From: Saccharina japonica
Lineage: Eukaryota > Sar > Phaeophyceae > Laminariales > Laminariaceae
Assembly: GCA_008828725.1 (NCBI GenBank)
Contig: MEHQ01001586.1
Location: 68,050 to 132,049 of the forward strand
DNA: 64,000 nucleotides
Direction: 5' to 3'
Part shown: positions 10,889-22,004 of the stretch, one piece after another
Position numbering within the stretch: the stretch's first letter is position 1
Layout: each line of letters opens with the position of its first letter
The notes under the pieces: generated by a model
What the model was told of the DNA's origin: nothing
The model's input: the letters and a program-made list of their open reading frames with translations, nothing else
Database searches by the model: none
Program-made: the position numbers and the translations under genes

Positions 10889-11900
10889 TATAGTGGTGGA
10901 ACTCTCGTAAAGCGTTGCGTGGCCACAACCACAAGCATTTTTGCGAAGTCTACAGTCAGTGTACATCTCGGACTACAGTAAAAAAACTGCTCGCATGCAT
11001 ACGCACGCGCTACGAACGAACATAAAAATATGCTCAAGGGAGGCAAGGGTGAGAAAACCCCGCTTCGGTTGTTACTCGTATACTACAGTTGTACGTACTA
11101 CGAGTGTACTACAACAGTACATTACGAAGCTGTACTGTACAGTACAGCAGTAGTATACGTATACATGATTAAAAGAGCTAAAGCTGTAACAGCAGGTATA
11201 CATTCCATATCGCGACGTAAATACGCCGTGAGTATACAAAACGCACCTCCGCTGGCAGCCTCCAGCAGCGGCCTGAACACGGGACGTTTTCTCCACGTTG
11301 GGAGCATTTTGGCGCTCGCCATCAACGACCTTTGCTGTCTTCCGCGGTCCTCCTCGATGCCGTGGCAACGAGGTGGGTTTGCTGTTGGTCTGTGGAGCCA
11401 CGGCCGCCATGTTTTCGCGGTGGCTTCGCTGAAACCGCTCCACTTCCCACTGGAAACAGAGCAGATTTCCTTTCGTGGATTTTAGCATGATGATATCTTT
11501 GCGGAGACTATTTTACCCGCAGACAGAGATCTAAAAAAGAACGAAAGATACGAAGCGTGAGATGCGGTTCCGGTTCTGGTAGACAGCGTGCGCCTTTATC
11601 GGCATGAACTCTGCGCTGCTTCTGAAATGTTCAGCAGATCTCCTATCCTGCGCCCACGCCGTGCTTGCCTTATACCGCGAGAGTTTGATGAAGATGCAAG
11701 GTCTCGTAAGCATTTCGAATTTCGAGACACGAGAGCGAGATTCGAGATACGAGAGATCGAGAGAAGCATGAAAACATGAAAACGGTTTCATAATTGGTGG
11801 GAAAACGCACATAATATTTTGTGGAAACCCCGTCAAGTTTCTGTCGACAATCGACCGCACTCGTCCTGATAGCTCAGCACACCCTGCCACCTGCAACAAC
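10889..11900. other. Spacer upstream of the 159-aa gene
   Basis: No supported gene. A minus-strand frame at 11072-11488 with a Lys/Arg/Pro-rich stretch was examined and not accepted. Several short palindromic GTAC/TACGTA-rich runs occur at 11090-11165. A run of AGA/CGAGA-type purine repeats lies at 11700-11765. Confidence 0.4.
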
Positions 11901-14900
11901 ATGCTTCGTTCCTGCTACCGTTCTGTTGGGCGCAAAGCGTCTGCTGCGATACAGACCAGGGCTTCTGTATGTTTGCGGTCCTCGGGAAGGTCCATCTCAG
12001 CAGCAGCAGCACTTCGAAATGGTCCACTGGCGACGAGAAGGACGGGGCCGTCATCGCTGCTCAAGCCCAGCACCGAGTTTCGCATGTGCTTGTCGACCCT
12101 CACCGACGAGGAGCTTCGACGTAAAATGGACACCTTCAACGATCTCTTCGTGACGGTAGGTCACTCAGAGTGCTCTCTGGCAAATTCGGCGTCGTCCGGT
12201 TGTTGGTGTGGTGATTGTAAGAAGAACAAGAAGTTGGCCGTATCTGGTGTAACTCAATATCTACCTGGTACGTAGTACTGATCGTTGGGGTAGATACTGG
12301 AGTTGAGAGGGACGAGCACCAGCAGTACGGCATGCAAACCAAACAATCAGCCGCCGATCCGTTTTGATCGTTGATGTTTCATCCCACAGAGAAAACTGCA
12401 GCACGTTTTTTCACAGCAGTTTACTTTCATTTTCCATTAACTATTAACTCGTACCTGGTACTGCTTACGTACGTACTCGCACTCGGGACTCACTACAGTA
12501 TTAATATCGTAGAGCATACGAGACGTACACAAACGAAACACTATATGATACCCCGACCACAACAATGAGGATTGTTGACGTGGGTACTCTCCAGGTTGTT
12601 GATGAAATGGCGTTATGGCTACCAGCGTCCAGTCCACTTTTTATCTGCGTGAAAGCATCTGTAATCTGTAGCCTGTGTCCCTCGTATGGCGGTTCTGCCT
12701 TCTTGATGCGGCACGTTTTACAGCAGTACATATCGGTGAGCATGGGACACATGGCTCGACCGAAGGCCGTCCGCTGGCAGTTGATTGTGCCCTGCAATAG
12801 GTACTTTTGGCACTCGAATACTGCTGTACCGTCGTAATGAATATCATTCATTGTACTACGAAGTGCAACTACTGCATTGATATCGATAGGCTGGCTCTAC
12901 GTGTGTGTACAGGTTGGGAGCATGTTGGTCATTGAGTCGGTTTCATCCATGCCGCAGCATCCCCGCCAATGCGACTTGATTGAACGAGATATGCTTTAAT
13001 CAAATACTCGACGTTGCCCACAAACACCTATCTCCCCCCTTCTCGCACCTACCGACAAACCTTTACTGCTTCTACTACCCGCACCATTTTTTGACTCCGT
13101 GTCGCACGGCAGGCACGGGAAGAGATGGAGTTCGCGGGCGAGAGCAAGGAAACGACGTACTTCGACGAGGAGGCCGCGGCAGCGAAAGAGGCGGTTGACG
13201 GTAAGCAAACATCGGGGCTTCTCCAGGTTTTTGTGAGATGGGGAGGGGGGGGGGGCACTTGCTGCATGGATATTGTTACGAGCGAATGCGAGTTTCTAGT
13301 GTACATGGCGCCAAAAAAGTAATGACCCCTTTCGAGATGGCTGAAGCGACCGACCGACGGACACAGATGGTGGGTGCTGCCAGCCCCCTGCGTGACACGC
13401 TGGGCCCTCCTGAAATGTGTCGTATGACATGATACCGTTTATCTGCGGTAGACCTCCCGACCGCTGATCTTACGAGGAGTCAAGAGTGGGAGTCTGAGCC
13501 CGAGCGGGAGTGGGGTGCGGGAAGGCTTTCCCTTGAGTACTTGTATACTGCTGGCGCTGCTACTGCTGCTATTTTTGTCGTGTGGACCTCTTTTAATTTC
13601 AACAGGTACAACGCACAACAACACTACACATGAACAACATGCTGCTTGTATTTTAGTCGCGGGCACACGCTGCATCAGCATTTCTTGCGTGTTCTACTGT
13701 ATGCTTGCTGCGTGCTCTTGCGCCGCCGGTCAGGAAGAAACACGGCACTTGTTTCCCTGTCTACCAGGTAGTATATACTACGCTGTGCGCCGACTCAACC
13801 GCCCTTTTTATGCTTATAGAACGAGGGAAAAAAGGTGGCGCACAACTGCAATCAGCAGAATGTGTAGACTGTCCTCTGCAACGGCATATAGCACGGTGGT
13901 AGCATTTTTTTTCTTCTCTAACGCCGCAAACACTCCTAAAAGTTGCTCCTTCGATGCTCATCCGATGATGTAACCATGTCCGTGAACAGAGCATGCCATT
14001 GGTCGACTCCGAGTGCCCGGTGTTCAACGGTGATCAACCATCTCTCCTGCTCCAATATATATTTGCATGCTGATAGCATATTTTTCTAGGTGTATCTGAT
14101 CCGCGACCGACCCTATCGGCGACGACGCCCCTGCTTTGTTTTTGCTCGATCGATCGTGTCCTTCCCCCATGTTGTGTGTTTTTTTTTTGCGATCGGCGTG
14201 TTGCTCCTTTGTCGTGCCTCCAATACTAGAGGCCGTGGCCCTCTTCGAGGAGGTGTTGAGTTCAGTGAGCGAGAAGAAGCGAACGGATATCATGAGGGGA
14301 AGGTGGGCTATGTTGGGCATGCAAAGCGGGGTCTCTTTCCCGTGCAACATGCAAATCTCTTTACCTTGACTCGAACTCGTGTTAGTTTTTTCAGTTAATG
14401 GTGTTGAGATTTAAGATTTTTATTGAAATTGGTGATTATTGTTGTAAATGATACGTAGTGAGATCTGGTTGACATTGAGATTGAAATTGATTGATGATGT
14501 TGTTGATACAGTGAGATCTTGGTTGGTATTGAGATTGATTTTGAGATGTTAAACAAACGAACAAAAAAAAAAACAGTACCGTGGCATGCCGAAACGGCCC
14601 CCCGACATGTTTGCAGAGAGAGAGACCCCTGTGCCGTGTACTTGATTCACTCAGATTATCTAACGAGTAGCCTTCTCTTGCGTCTCGTGAAAGCACCGTT
14701 TTCCCAATGGGCTCGAGCTGCTTTCCGCCTCCGAAATGCAAGTCGTTTCACCCTGTCGCTGAACTATGGCTCCTCCTCGTCCGCCTGCCGTCTTGTGCGT
14801 TTTTATGTTTGTGTGTCGCCCCCTTTCCCTCACGTAGCGGCCTACGGGTGGAGCAATTAAAGGCAGAGCTTGACCAGCTGTTGGCATCGGACGACCACTG

Positions 14901-14901
14901 A
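11901..14901 (+). CDS. 159-aa protein with probable mitochondrial targeting peptide
   Basis: Four exons: 11901-12155, 13113-13200, 14230-14302 and 14838-14901 (TGA). All have GT-AG borders and the phases fit, giving 159 codons. Residues 1-60 are rich in Arg, Ser and Ala with almost no acidic residue (start MLRSCYRSVGRKASAAIQTR), the pattern of a mitochondrial presequence. Residues 60-159 switch to an acidic, helical composition: TDEELRRKMDTFNDLFV, then ETTYFDEEAAAAKEAVDE, ALFEEVLSSVSEKKRTDIM and finally GLRVEQLKAELDQLLAS. This looks like a small all-helical matrix protein. I do not recognise the family and propose no activity. It is divergent from the 639-aa ORF. Start choice: first ATG before the presequence. 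Exon joins are well supported by phase; function is unknown. Confidence 0.75.
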
Positions 14902-15845
14902 GGGCAGGCATCGTCGCACCACTTCCCACGCCTGAAAACACTTGATAGATATTGTTAGCGCATCCGGGACAGCTGCGTCGGCCGGCCAGGGCGACGCTGC
15001 AGTGGGCGACGTTTTGGCGCGCACCCCTTTTTTTTGTTCTTCGTTTTTTTTGTCCTCCCGCGGACTTTGCGGGCAGCGGATAACTTTTTCTTGGTTGGTT
15101 GCCAGGTAGCAGGTAGTAATGGCCGTGCTGGTGCAATCTAGGGCCGTGCACACATTTGCACAACTCGGGCAGATCATCGATTCCCGCTTCACGATCTAGA
15201 TATTTCAGGGCAAATGGTCTGTATGATCTGTATGATCTAGCTCACGTTGCCCGGTCGGAACCATATAGTCTGCATCATCTAGGACATGGTTCCTGGGTTG
15301 GATCTGTACTCGTATACAGATCCTGCAAAGCACCTCAGAACGGCAGGTTAGGATCTAGATGATCTGTAGATGATCTGTAGATGATCTATCTGTAGATGAT
15401 CTATCTTCCCGGCGTGTGAAACATTTGGGGCGGCATTTTGATGTCGCTCGGAAGCCGGAAGCGGAAGCCCTTTGCTCTCCTCCCTTTCTTTAGTAGTTCA
15501 CAATTTCTTGTGATACCGCGTCAGTCGCTGACGAAATAAAAATGCTGGATTACCGTCTCTTAAGTCACACGCTTTAAACGGGCGTTTTTTTTGTTTTTTT
15601 TGTTTCATGGTTTCGGCTTTTCCGGGCCACATGGTATTTAATAAACTTGAAAATACTACGTACGTACTGTCGGGCGACGGCGACGTATCTGCACCATGCT
15701 TTCGCTTTTTGCTACCACCGGTGGTATGATACTACTATTAATAATAGACAACCTCTTTTTTTGTGTTGCTTCGCGACGAAAACGAATCGCATGCGCCACG
15801 TAGCTGCGACAAAAACGAATCGCATGCGCTACTCGTACGCAGTTG
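14902..15845. other. Intergenic spacer between convergent genes
   Basis: Lies between the stop of the 159-aa gene and the stop of the HET/TIR-like gene. The main content is dispersed repeat D copy 2 (15177-15412). Poly-T tracts occur at 15028-15035 and 15585-15601. No gene seen. Confidence 0.5.
15177..15412 (+). repeat. Dispersed repeat family D, copy 2
   Basis: Starts ATCGATTCCCGCTTCA and ends with GATCTGTAGATGATCTAT-type units plus CCCGGCGTGTGAA. It shares the block GGTTCCTGGGTTGGATCTGTA with the other copies. Confidence 0.75.
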
Positions 15846-18800
15846 TTACCCGGTCGCTGACGGGTTGGTCAGCAGGGTCAGCTGGTCGGACGTCGCTACC
15901 GACGACGACGGCGTGGGGGTGGCGACCACCCGCACACGGCAAAAGTGTTTGAGGCCGGCGCTCCCCCGCCTCATCTTGTCCGACCGAATGGATAGCATTT
16001 CTTCCTCGTCTTCCCTCTCTCCTTCCCAGCCTTGGGACCCGTAGAGGGTCTTCTTGCACGAGAATCGCATGGGCTTGGCGACGTCGGGGCCCATTCGGCC
16101 GGACAGCTCCATGGTGTTGATCGCTCCAAACGCCGCCTCCGCCACGTCCCGGCGATCTTTCTGGTCGCTAAACTGTGTACGTAAGGAAAGGGCGGTTTTG
16201 GGGAAAAACGTTTTTTACGGATGGTTCGGTATTACGAACGGTATATCTTTGGTCTGGTTGGACAAGTTTTTCAAGACATGAGGCACTTCTTCTTGCTGTA
16301 TGACACGTGCTGGTACCAGATGTAGGTCAGAGGGGTCAGACACAGCTCTGCATATGGTAATCACAGCACACCATCAAAACGTGAAACGAAGTACGGCCGA
16401 AACCCGTAGCGTTTAGTGCGCTATCGTGGAAGAAACAAACTGTGCTACGAGGATAATATGTGTGGCATGAATGAATGCGGAGAGGACTCGCCGAAGCTAC
16501 GCATGTATGCCTCTGTATCTCTCTCGAGACCTGACTATTTCCCCTTCGGCTGGTCCGACACGTCGGGACCATCTCTGCTATCGGCTGTAAGACGAAGGGC
16601 CGCTCGTAAGAAAGTTGCTCCAAAAGTTCTCACCAATTCATTCCATGGGTACTTATTACAGTCGTCGTATCAACGTAGAAGCTATATCCTAGTCTGCGTG
16701 TTCTTCACATTAAACCGTCCTTTCTACCCGTCGACATCCAGCACACCCAGTGTCTGTGCCGATTTTTCATCCTAGAGAGATACCAGTTCTTCTTCTGTGG
16801 TCACAAAACTACGACACAGCGATACTACGCTGCCATGCAGTAAGCATAGCAGACACTAATAGCTTTGCTTAATTGATACCTATAGGTGCCAGGTATGTTT
16901 CTATCCTGTTGGGCTTCATTTACGCGCCTACAAAGGGGTAAATACGTAAATATCCGCACTGCGGAATAAACGGCAAACCAAACACCGTGCCGCACGGGAC
17001 CACACGCGCCTGGCGCGCTCCTTGATAACTACTTTACGGGCGCAAAAACCATGCCACACTATCTCTAGGCAATTTGTCCTGGGTGTAAGTTGAAACAGAG
17101 CGAAATTTGCGACTTCCCGCTTCCCCCCGTCCCCCTCCTTTCCTACACGCCGTTTCCTTCTCTAGGTGGATGTGTACCCGTCGACCGCTACCCTTGGGCC
17201 GATATGTCAATGCGGTGTTGACCCCCTCAACGCGTACCAGGAACCAGGTGCATGCTTGACGCTTTTGTTTTGCAACTAATACGGGGGACCATAGTAAATA
17301 GGACCGAATATGGTTAGTAAAAGTGGGTAAATATATAGGATTTTGTGTGTACCGTAGGTCCTATTTACTACATTAGCCCACCCCGTAATACGAGACGATG
17401 GTCCGGATGGTATGTTGTATTTTGCTTACCAAACCCTCGACTGGGTCTTTCAGGAAGCCGGCTGAAGAAAGTTTGTCCCAGCCCAGCCGCGCTTCGTCTC
17501 TGGCGCCTTTGTTCCACGTGCTCAGGAAGCATTCCACGGAGTCGTTCACGAAGCGCGCTTTTGCCGAATCATGTGGGGGCTTCATTTTTGGTTTCGAGAG
17601 TAGTCGTGAAAAAAAGAAGAATGTTGTGTACAGGGCGCGGTGTGGGAGGGGGGGGCACAGGGTACGGCGATAAATATTATATTTTTCTTGAGCGACGTTT
17701 GGGGAGTACGTATGTTTGGTCGGGTATTGGGGATCGTGCCAAATATTCGCTCTTCTTCCTGTTCACGCGTTTCTCGGGCAGCGACAATGCCGGCAGCACA
17801 ATGAAGCGCGATAGGGTTACACGCTCTAAACAAAAGCATTAATGTGTCCGGAATTGTAAAAATCGTTTGGGTATCCTCCCTCAGATATATACCCAAAGTA
17901 ATCCTTATATTTCCAAGCAGATGTGAATACCCAAGTGGTCCCTATATTTCCGGATGTTGAGTGCAACAACATGCCACACGGGTTTTTATCTCTCGATGGG
18001 AATTTACCGCATAGGAGTAAACGCATTGACTATATTCTGTCCTTCCAAGCGGATTCTCGCATCGACTACGACGCCCGAGGAATATATCTCCCGGGGGGTG
18101 AGGCGGGGTTCTGAACGCTTGGGGGGTACGTAGTGAGGAAAAGGAATTATAGGGTATGATCCGGACGTACTTGTTTTCTCGTTGAGTTGTTTTGGCAAAG
18201 CACCTAACGATGATGTCGGTAGCGTGAGAACACTGTCAAAACGGTTGTGCTACGCCCTACAGTAATATGCATGCACAATCAACACGCCCGTTGTCTGAAA
18301 TATTGATCTCTTCAACCCCCTTTACAGTACCACTCTTGTATTTTTAGCGCTGGGAGACTCTCGAATACATGCAACATGTACCCAACTACTCATCATGTCT
18401 GAATCTTGACCGTGCAATACCTGGTACCAGAAAATCGCGGCACGTGTAATGCCTTGACATCACGAAAGACGCTACCTGCGCCATTGAAACGCAGCTTCCG
18501 GACATACAACTTATAGATAGTCGATTTACTGCAGTGTTAACCCTTTTCCAACCTAAAAAAATGATCCTTCTCTAATTCCGAGCGTTTTGTTTCCAAAGCG
18601 AAGGTTCAGTGGCAAAGGGGTTAGGGCCTGTCACACGTGTATGTGTAAACGGCATTATTTGAAGGAAAGGCCCTCGATATATACCTTTGGGGAGAAGGCG
18701 GATTCGACCTGACAAGGCTGGTGAGGGCACGCGGCGCAGAGGGCTTCAAGCCGGCACCATGCGCGGCGCTGATAGCGTTGGAGGCCGGAGCTGTCATCGA

Positions 18801-21547
18801 CAAATATGTACATTCTCCCAGAGCTTTCGTGCCCAAAGACAAAACGACGCCGGGGGGGGGGGGGCAGCCGCAAGCGCATGCCAGAGTCGTGTGTGACGGG
18901 GACAAAGGGACACAGCAGTGCTTGAGATGAGACAGAGGAGAAAAGCAATCGTCCGTACAAGTGATATGTTGATAGTTTAGACTCTATAGTAAAGAAGTGC
19001 ACTCATATATATTCGTTTCAACGTAATTAATTCACACGTCGCACAGATCTATCCACAGATAGATCATCTAGATCATCTAGCTCCTAGCCTGTAGTTATGA
19101 GATGTTGTGCAGGATATGTATAGTACAGATCCAACCCAAGAAATACGTGCTACTGCTGTAGATCACGCACCATGTTACGGCTCCCACCCGGCAACATGCG
19201 CTGGATCACACAGATCAGTAACGTATCCGCCCTGGAAAAATCTAGCTCATGAAGGGGGAATCGATTATCGGTCCGAGGTGCGCAAATATATATTGTAGTC
19301 TCGGTCTCCTATCGGCCTCATTGGTCGTGCAATAGTCGAAGGGATTCTCAAGGAAGATGCAAGATCAACCCATCTCACACGGGAGTTCCAACTATCACTA
19401 CTGTAGCGTAGAGTAGGGTATCGCCGAGAAAACAGATTGTGTTGAAAAAAAAATCGACCGCCCCTCCCGCCGCCCCCGCCTCTTGCCCCCCGCCCCCCCC
19501 CCCTTCCCTCCTCCCCCGCATGAGCATTCAAACGCGGGCACATTTTTGTTTTTGCACTCACTTCTGCACGATAAAAGGAACTGTGCGGCCTGCGGCCCTG
19601 CGCGACTTCGGCTCCGCCAGCGGGACGCAGAGCATGTCGAGCCAGACGTATTGGATGCTCGGCGGAGCTTCCTTCAGGCATGCCTGCATGTGCCGGAGCT
19701 TGTTGATATTGGGGGCGTCTATGTGTGGCCCTTCCAAGACACTACGTCGCGGGGGACACTGGGTTTGGGTTGGCAGGAGGGGTGTTCGTGAGATTGGCGG
19801 GAGCGAGTTGGAGTGTTGGAGTCGAGCAACGGGTGTTTCTAACCACGTACGGGTACTGTAGAAACCCCGGTGACCACACAGAGCCTGTAAGGTTACGTGG
19901 AGCGTTTCCCGTCGGGCAATGTGCAGCATGAAAGAGCGTCAACGTTGATCACTCAGAAACATTGCCCGAAAGAAAAAGAAACCCAGCTTAAACCCCTTAA
20001 GAACTGGTCCCACGAATTTGGGGAAAAACTACTTGGAATTAGTGTCGGATAATTTTTTCAGTTCTGAATGGGTTAAGGGAAATAAAAAAAAAACAGAGCC
20101 TATCTAGGTGGTGGGGTATGCCGCACCGCAACCACAATCATCATAGTCGGATGGTAAAACACGATAGTAAACAATCGCCCCCTCCTAGGAGGTGGCCAAT
20201 TAGCCTTCTTGCTCGAGACTGTGCGCTCGGATGAGAGAAACACGAACATCGTCTCTTTGGGTGGGAGGAAGGGCTGAGGCTAACAACAAGTTGGGCACGA
20301 AACTGCACGAAAAGGTTCGCTGAAAAAAACAAACAGCGAGCGGGAGCGAGGCAGCTCCTCCTCGCCTTGTGCCGATAAGGTGGTACGGGAAGCACCATTT
20401 TAGCTTCGGTTGGTCTGAGCTAGACACCGTTATTACGATATCACCGTATCACACCGGGTGATAAGATGACACACCACCCTTCGGGCCAATTCCACAGACA
20501 GCTGGTTGTCTCTACACAACGGGGAGAATGTAAAAGGTCGAGCGACGCGTGCTTCTGAGGAAAGATAATCGACGATTTTTTTCCCAGCGCCACCATTTTC
20601 GTTACAGGCGCCCCACCCCCCCCATATTTTAATCAGCTCTGAAATTCGTCTCACGGTGTGTGTGTTACCATGCCATGCGGCTTATGAGGTAAGCGCGTTA
20701 CATCCCGCCGATGGTTCATCTACGTATTCTACGCCCGGAAGCTGGGATCCGTCCAATAATCGAATACACCGTTGTTTATAAATTTATGGTGACAATTACA
20801 AACTCCGTCCTTCCTTCCTTCCGTTCGCGCGACGATGGTCCGACGCTCGAAACATGTTTTTTTTCAACGTTTTACTATTGCTACGTACCAACATTTTTAT
20901 CTCTGCACCCTGTCAACCCTACACCGCATAGTATGGCCGCATACATGCCTTTTGTAAATCAATCAAACATTTTTTACCACACGTATTTTGTTTTAGTCGA
21001 AAGCTCCATACTTCCGTGCAACCTTAACAAACAAGTATGAACCCCTACGCATGGGGGGAAAGCAGGCTAATGTCGTTCATTGGAGCTGCACTACAGTTTT
21101 ACTACCAAAACCTTGTATCGCTATATACCATACGATCACAATCAAACGCATTCCGCGGCGCCGACTGGCATCCCTCTGCTAACTGGGTCCGGTGCACTAC
21201 TTTTTTTTTCGTGGAAGTCCCTAGATTTTTATATGGAGGCTTCCACGCCTACCATGGAAGCTTCCAGCAGTTCCATGGAAACTTCCATGAAAGCTTTAAA
21301 GGAAGCGCGGATGCTTCCACTGAAAAGACTAATAGTGCAGGAGACGGCACTAACCGAAACACACCTGCTCTGGAGGGAGATCCCAGCAATGGGAGAAAAA
21401 GGCAATCTCCTTCTGGCGGACGAAGACCCTGCGGCCCCTTGCTGCGGCGAATACGTGGCACTCGTACGGCACCACCGTCGACGCGTAACGCACTAGAGAG
21501 GGGCGAGCCGCAGCAAACCCAGGAAAGTCTCGCAAGTTCAGGAACGC
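15846..21547 (-). CDS. HET/TIR-like domain protein, 5' end unresolved
   Basis: Minus-strand exons, 5' to 3': 21365-21547, 19562-19758, 18685-18814, 17430-17579 and 15846-16172 (stop). Phases fit at every join. The first exon ends in KEIAFFSHCWDLPPEQ. The second holds NINKLRHMQACLKEAPP and IQYVWLDMLCVPL. The third holds MYIFVDDSS and RRAWCRLEALC. The order SHxW - VWLDxxCxP - D - RAWCRLE is the skeleton of the HET/TIR-like fold found in fungal incompatibility proteins and many algal and bacterial sensor/effector proteins. The fourth exon (FVNDSVECFLSTWNKGARDE) and fifth (RRDVAEAAFGAINTMELSGR, then an acidic and Ser-rich tail) match nothing I know. The N terminus and start codon are not resolved. 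Introns carry repeats B, D and A. Coding status is well supported by motif and phase continuity. The functional label is family resemblance only; no catalytic role is claimed. Confidence 0.65.
17279..17392 (+). mobile_element. MITE family A, copy 2 (uninterrupted reference copy)
   Basis: Begins TACGGGGGACCATAGTAAAT and ends GCCCACCCCGTAATA, with the internal block TATATAGGATTTTGTGTGT followed by ACCGTAGGTCC. It serves as the empty-site reference for the interrupted copy at 40423-40890. It lies just downstream (in gene direction) of exon 17430-17579 of the HET/TIR-like gene, in an intron. Confidence 0.75.
19033..19271 (-). repeat. Dispersed repeat family D, copy 3
   Basis: Inverted copy: it starts on the + strand with CACACGTCGCACAGATCTAT and ends GGGGGAATCGATTAT. 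It is located in intron 18815-19561 of the HET/TIR-like gene. Confidence 0.7.
20457..20672. mobile_element. MITE family B, copy 2
   Basis: Terminal inverted repeats GATAAGATGACACACCAC and GTGTGTGTGTTACC, with internal CAGCTCTGAAATTCGTC shared with the copy at 9313-9521. The length is the same, about 210 bp. It is in intron 19759-21364 of the HET/TIR-like gene. Confidence 0.6.
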
Positions 21548-22004
21548 CTGCCAGCGATCGTCACAGGCAGAACGCAGGCAGGCAGGCAGGCAGGCAGGAT
21601 GGATGACAAGCGGAGGCAAAACGTTTAATGAGAACAACATAGTCGATCTACAGTAGTGCGTGGATTTTAAAGTACTTCGGGGGTGGAAAACTTGGTACGC
21701 GATGGGCGCGCTATGAAATATCCTCGAGTTTTGGTGGCCGTGCGAGATGGTGACGTCACGTGCTCGAGAGTCAACACGCAAAATTTAACTAAAAGGTAAC
21801 GCCCCAATTCGTTTGCACGATTTGTTTTTACAAACCATCCCTCCTTTCTGAAGAGGGAAGTGCAGCACTCGATCTCCGTATTGTCCTTTTGGATCTGTGA
21901 CCTGTGGGGTCAATGATGTCATCCTATAATACTCGATGATAGATTAATGTGCCCCCATCCCTCCCCGCCCTTTTAGCAGCAAAAATCGATATTTTCCAGG
22001 GTTG

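Noticed and set aside
11072-11488. Minus-strand frame of 138 codons
   Set aside because: No family match, no splice context that links it to a gene, and its C-terminal half runs through GTAC-rich palindromic DNA.
18649-18930. Plus-strand frame of 94 codons with protein-like composition (GGFDLTRLVRARGAEGFKP)
   Set aside because: The opposite strand of the same DNA holds the RAWCRLE exon that continues the HET/TIR-like gene in phase, with good splice sites. The plus frame is its shadow.
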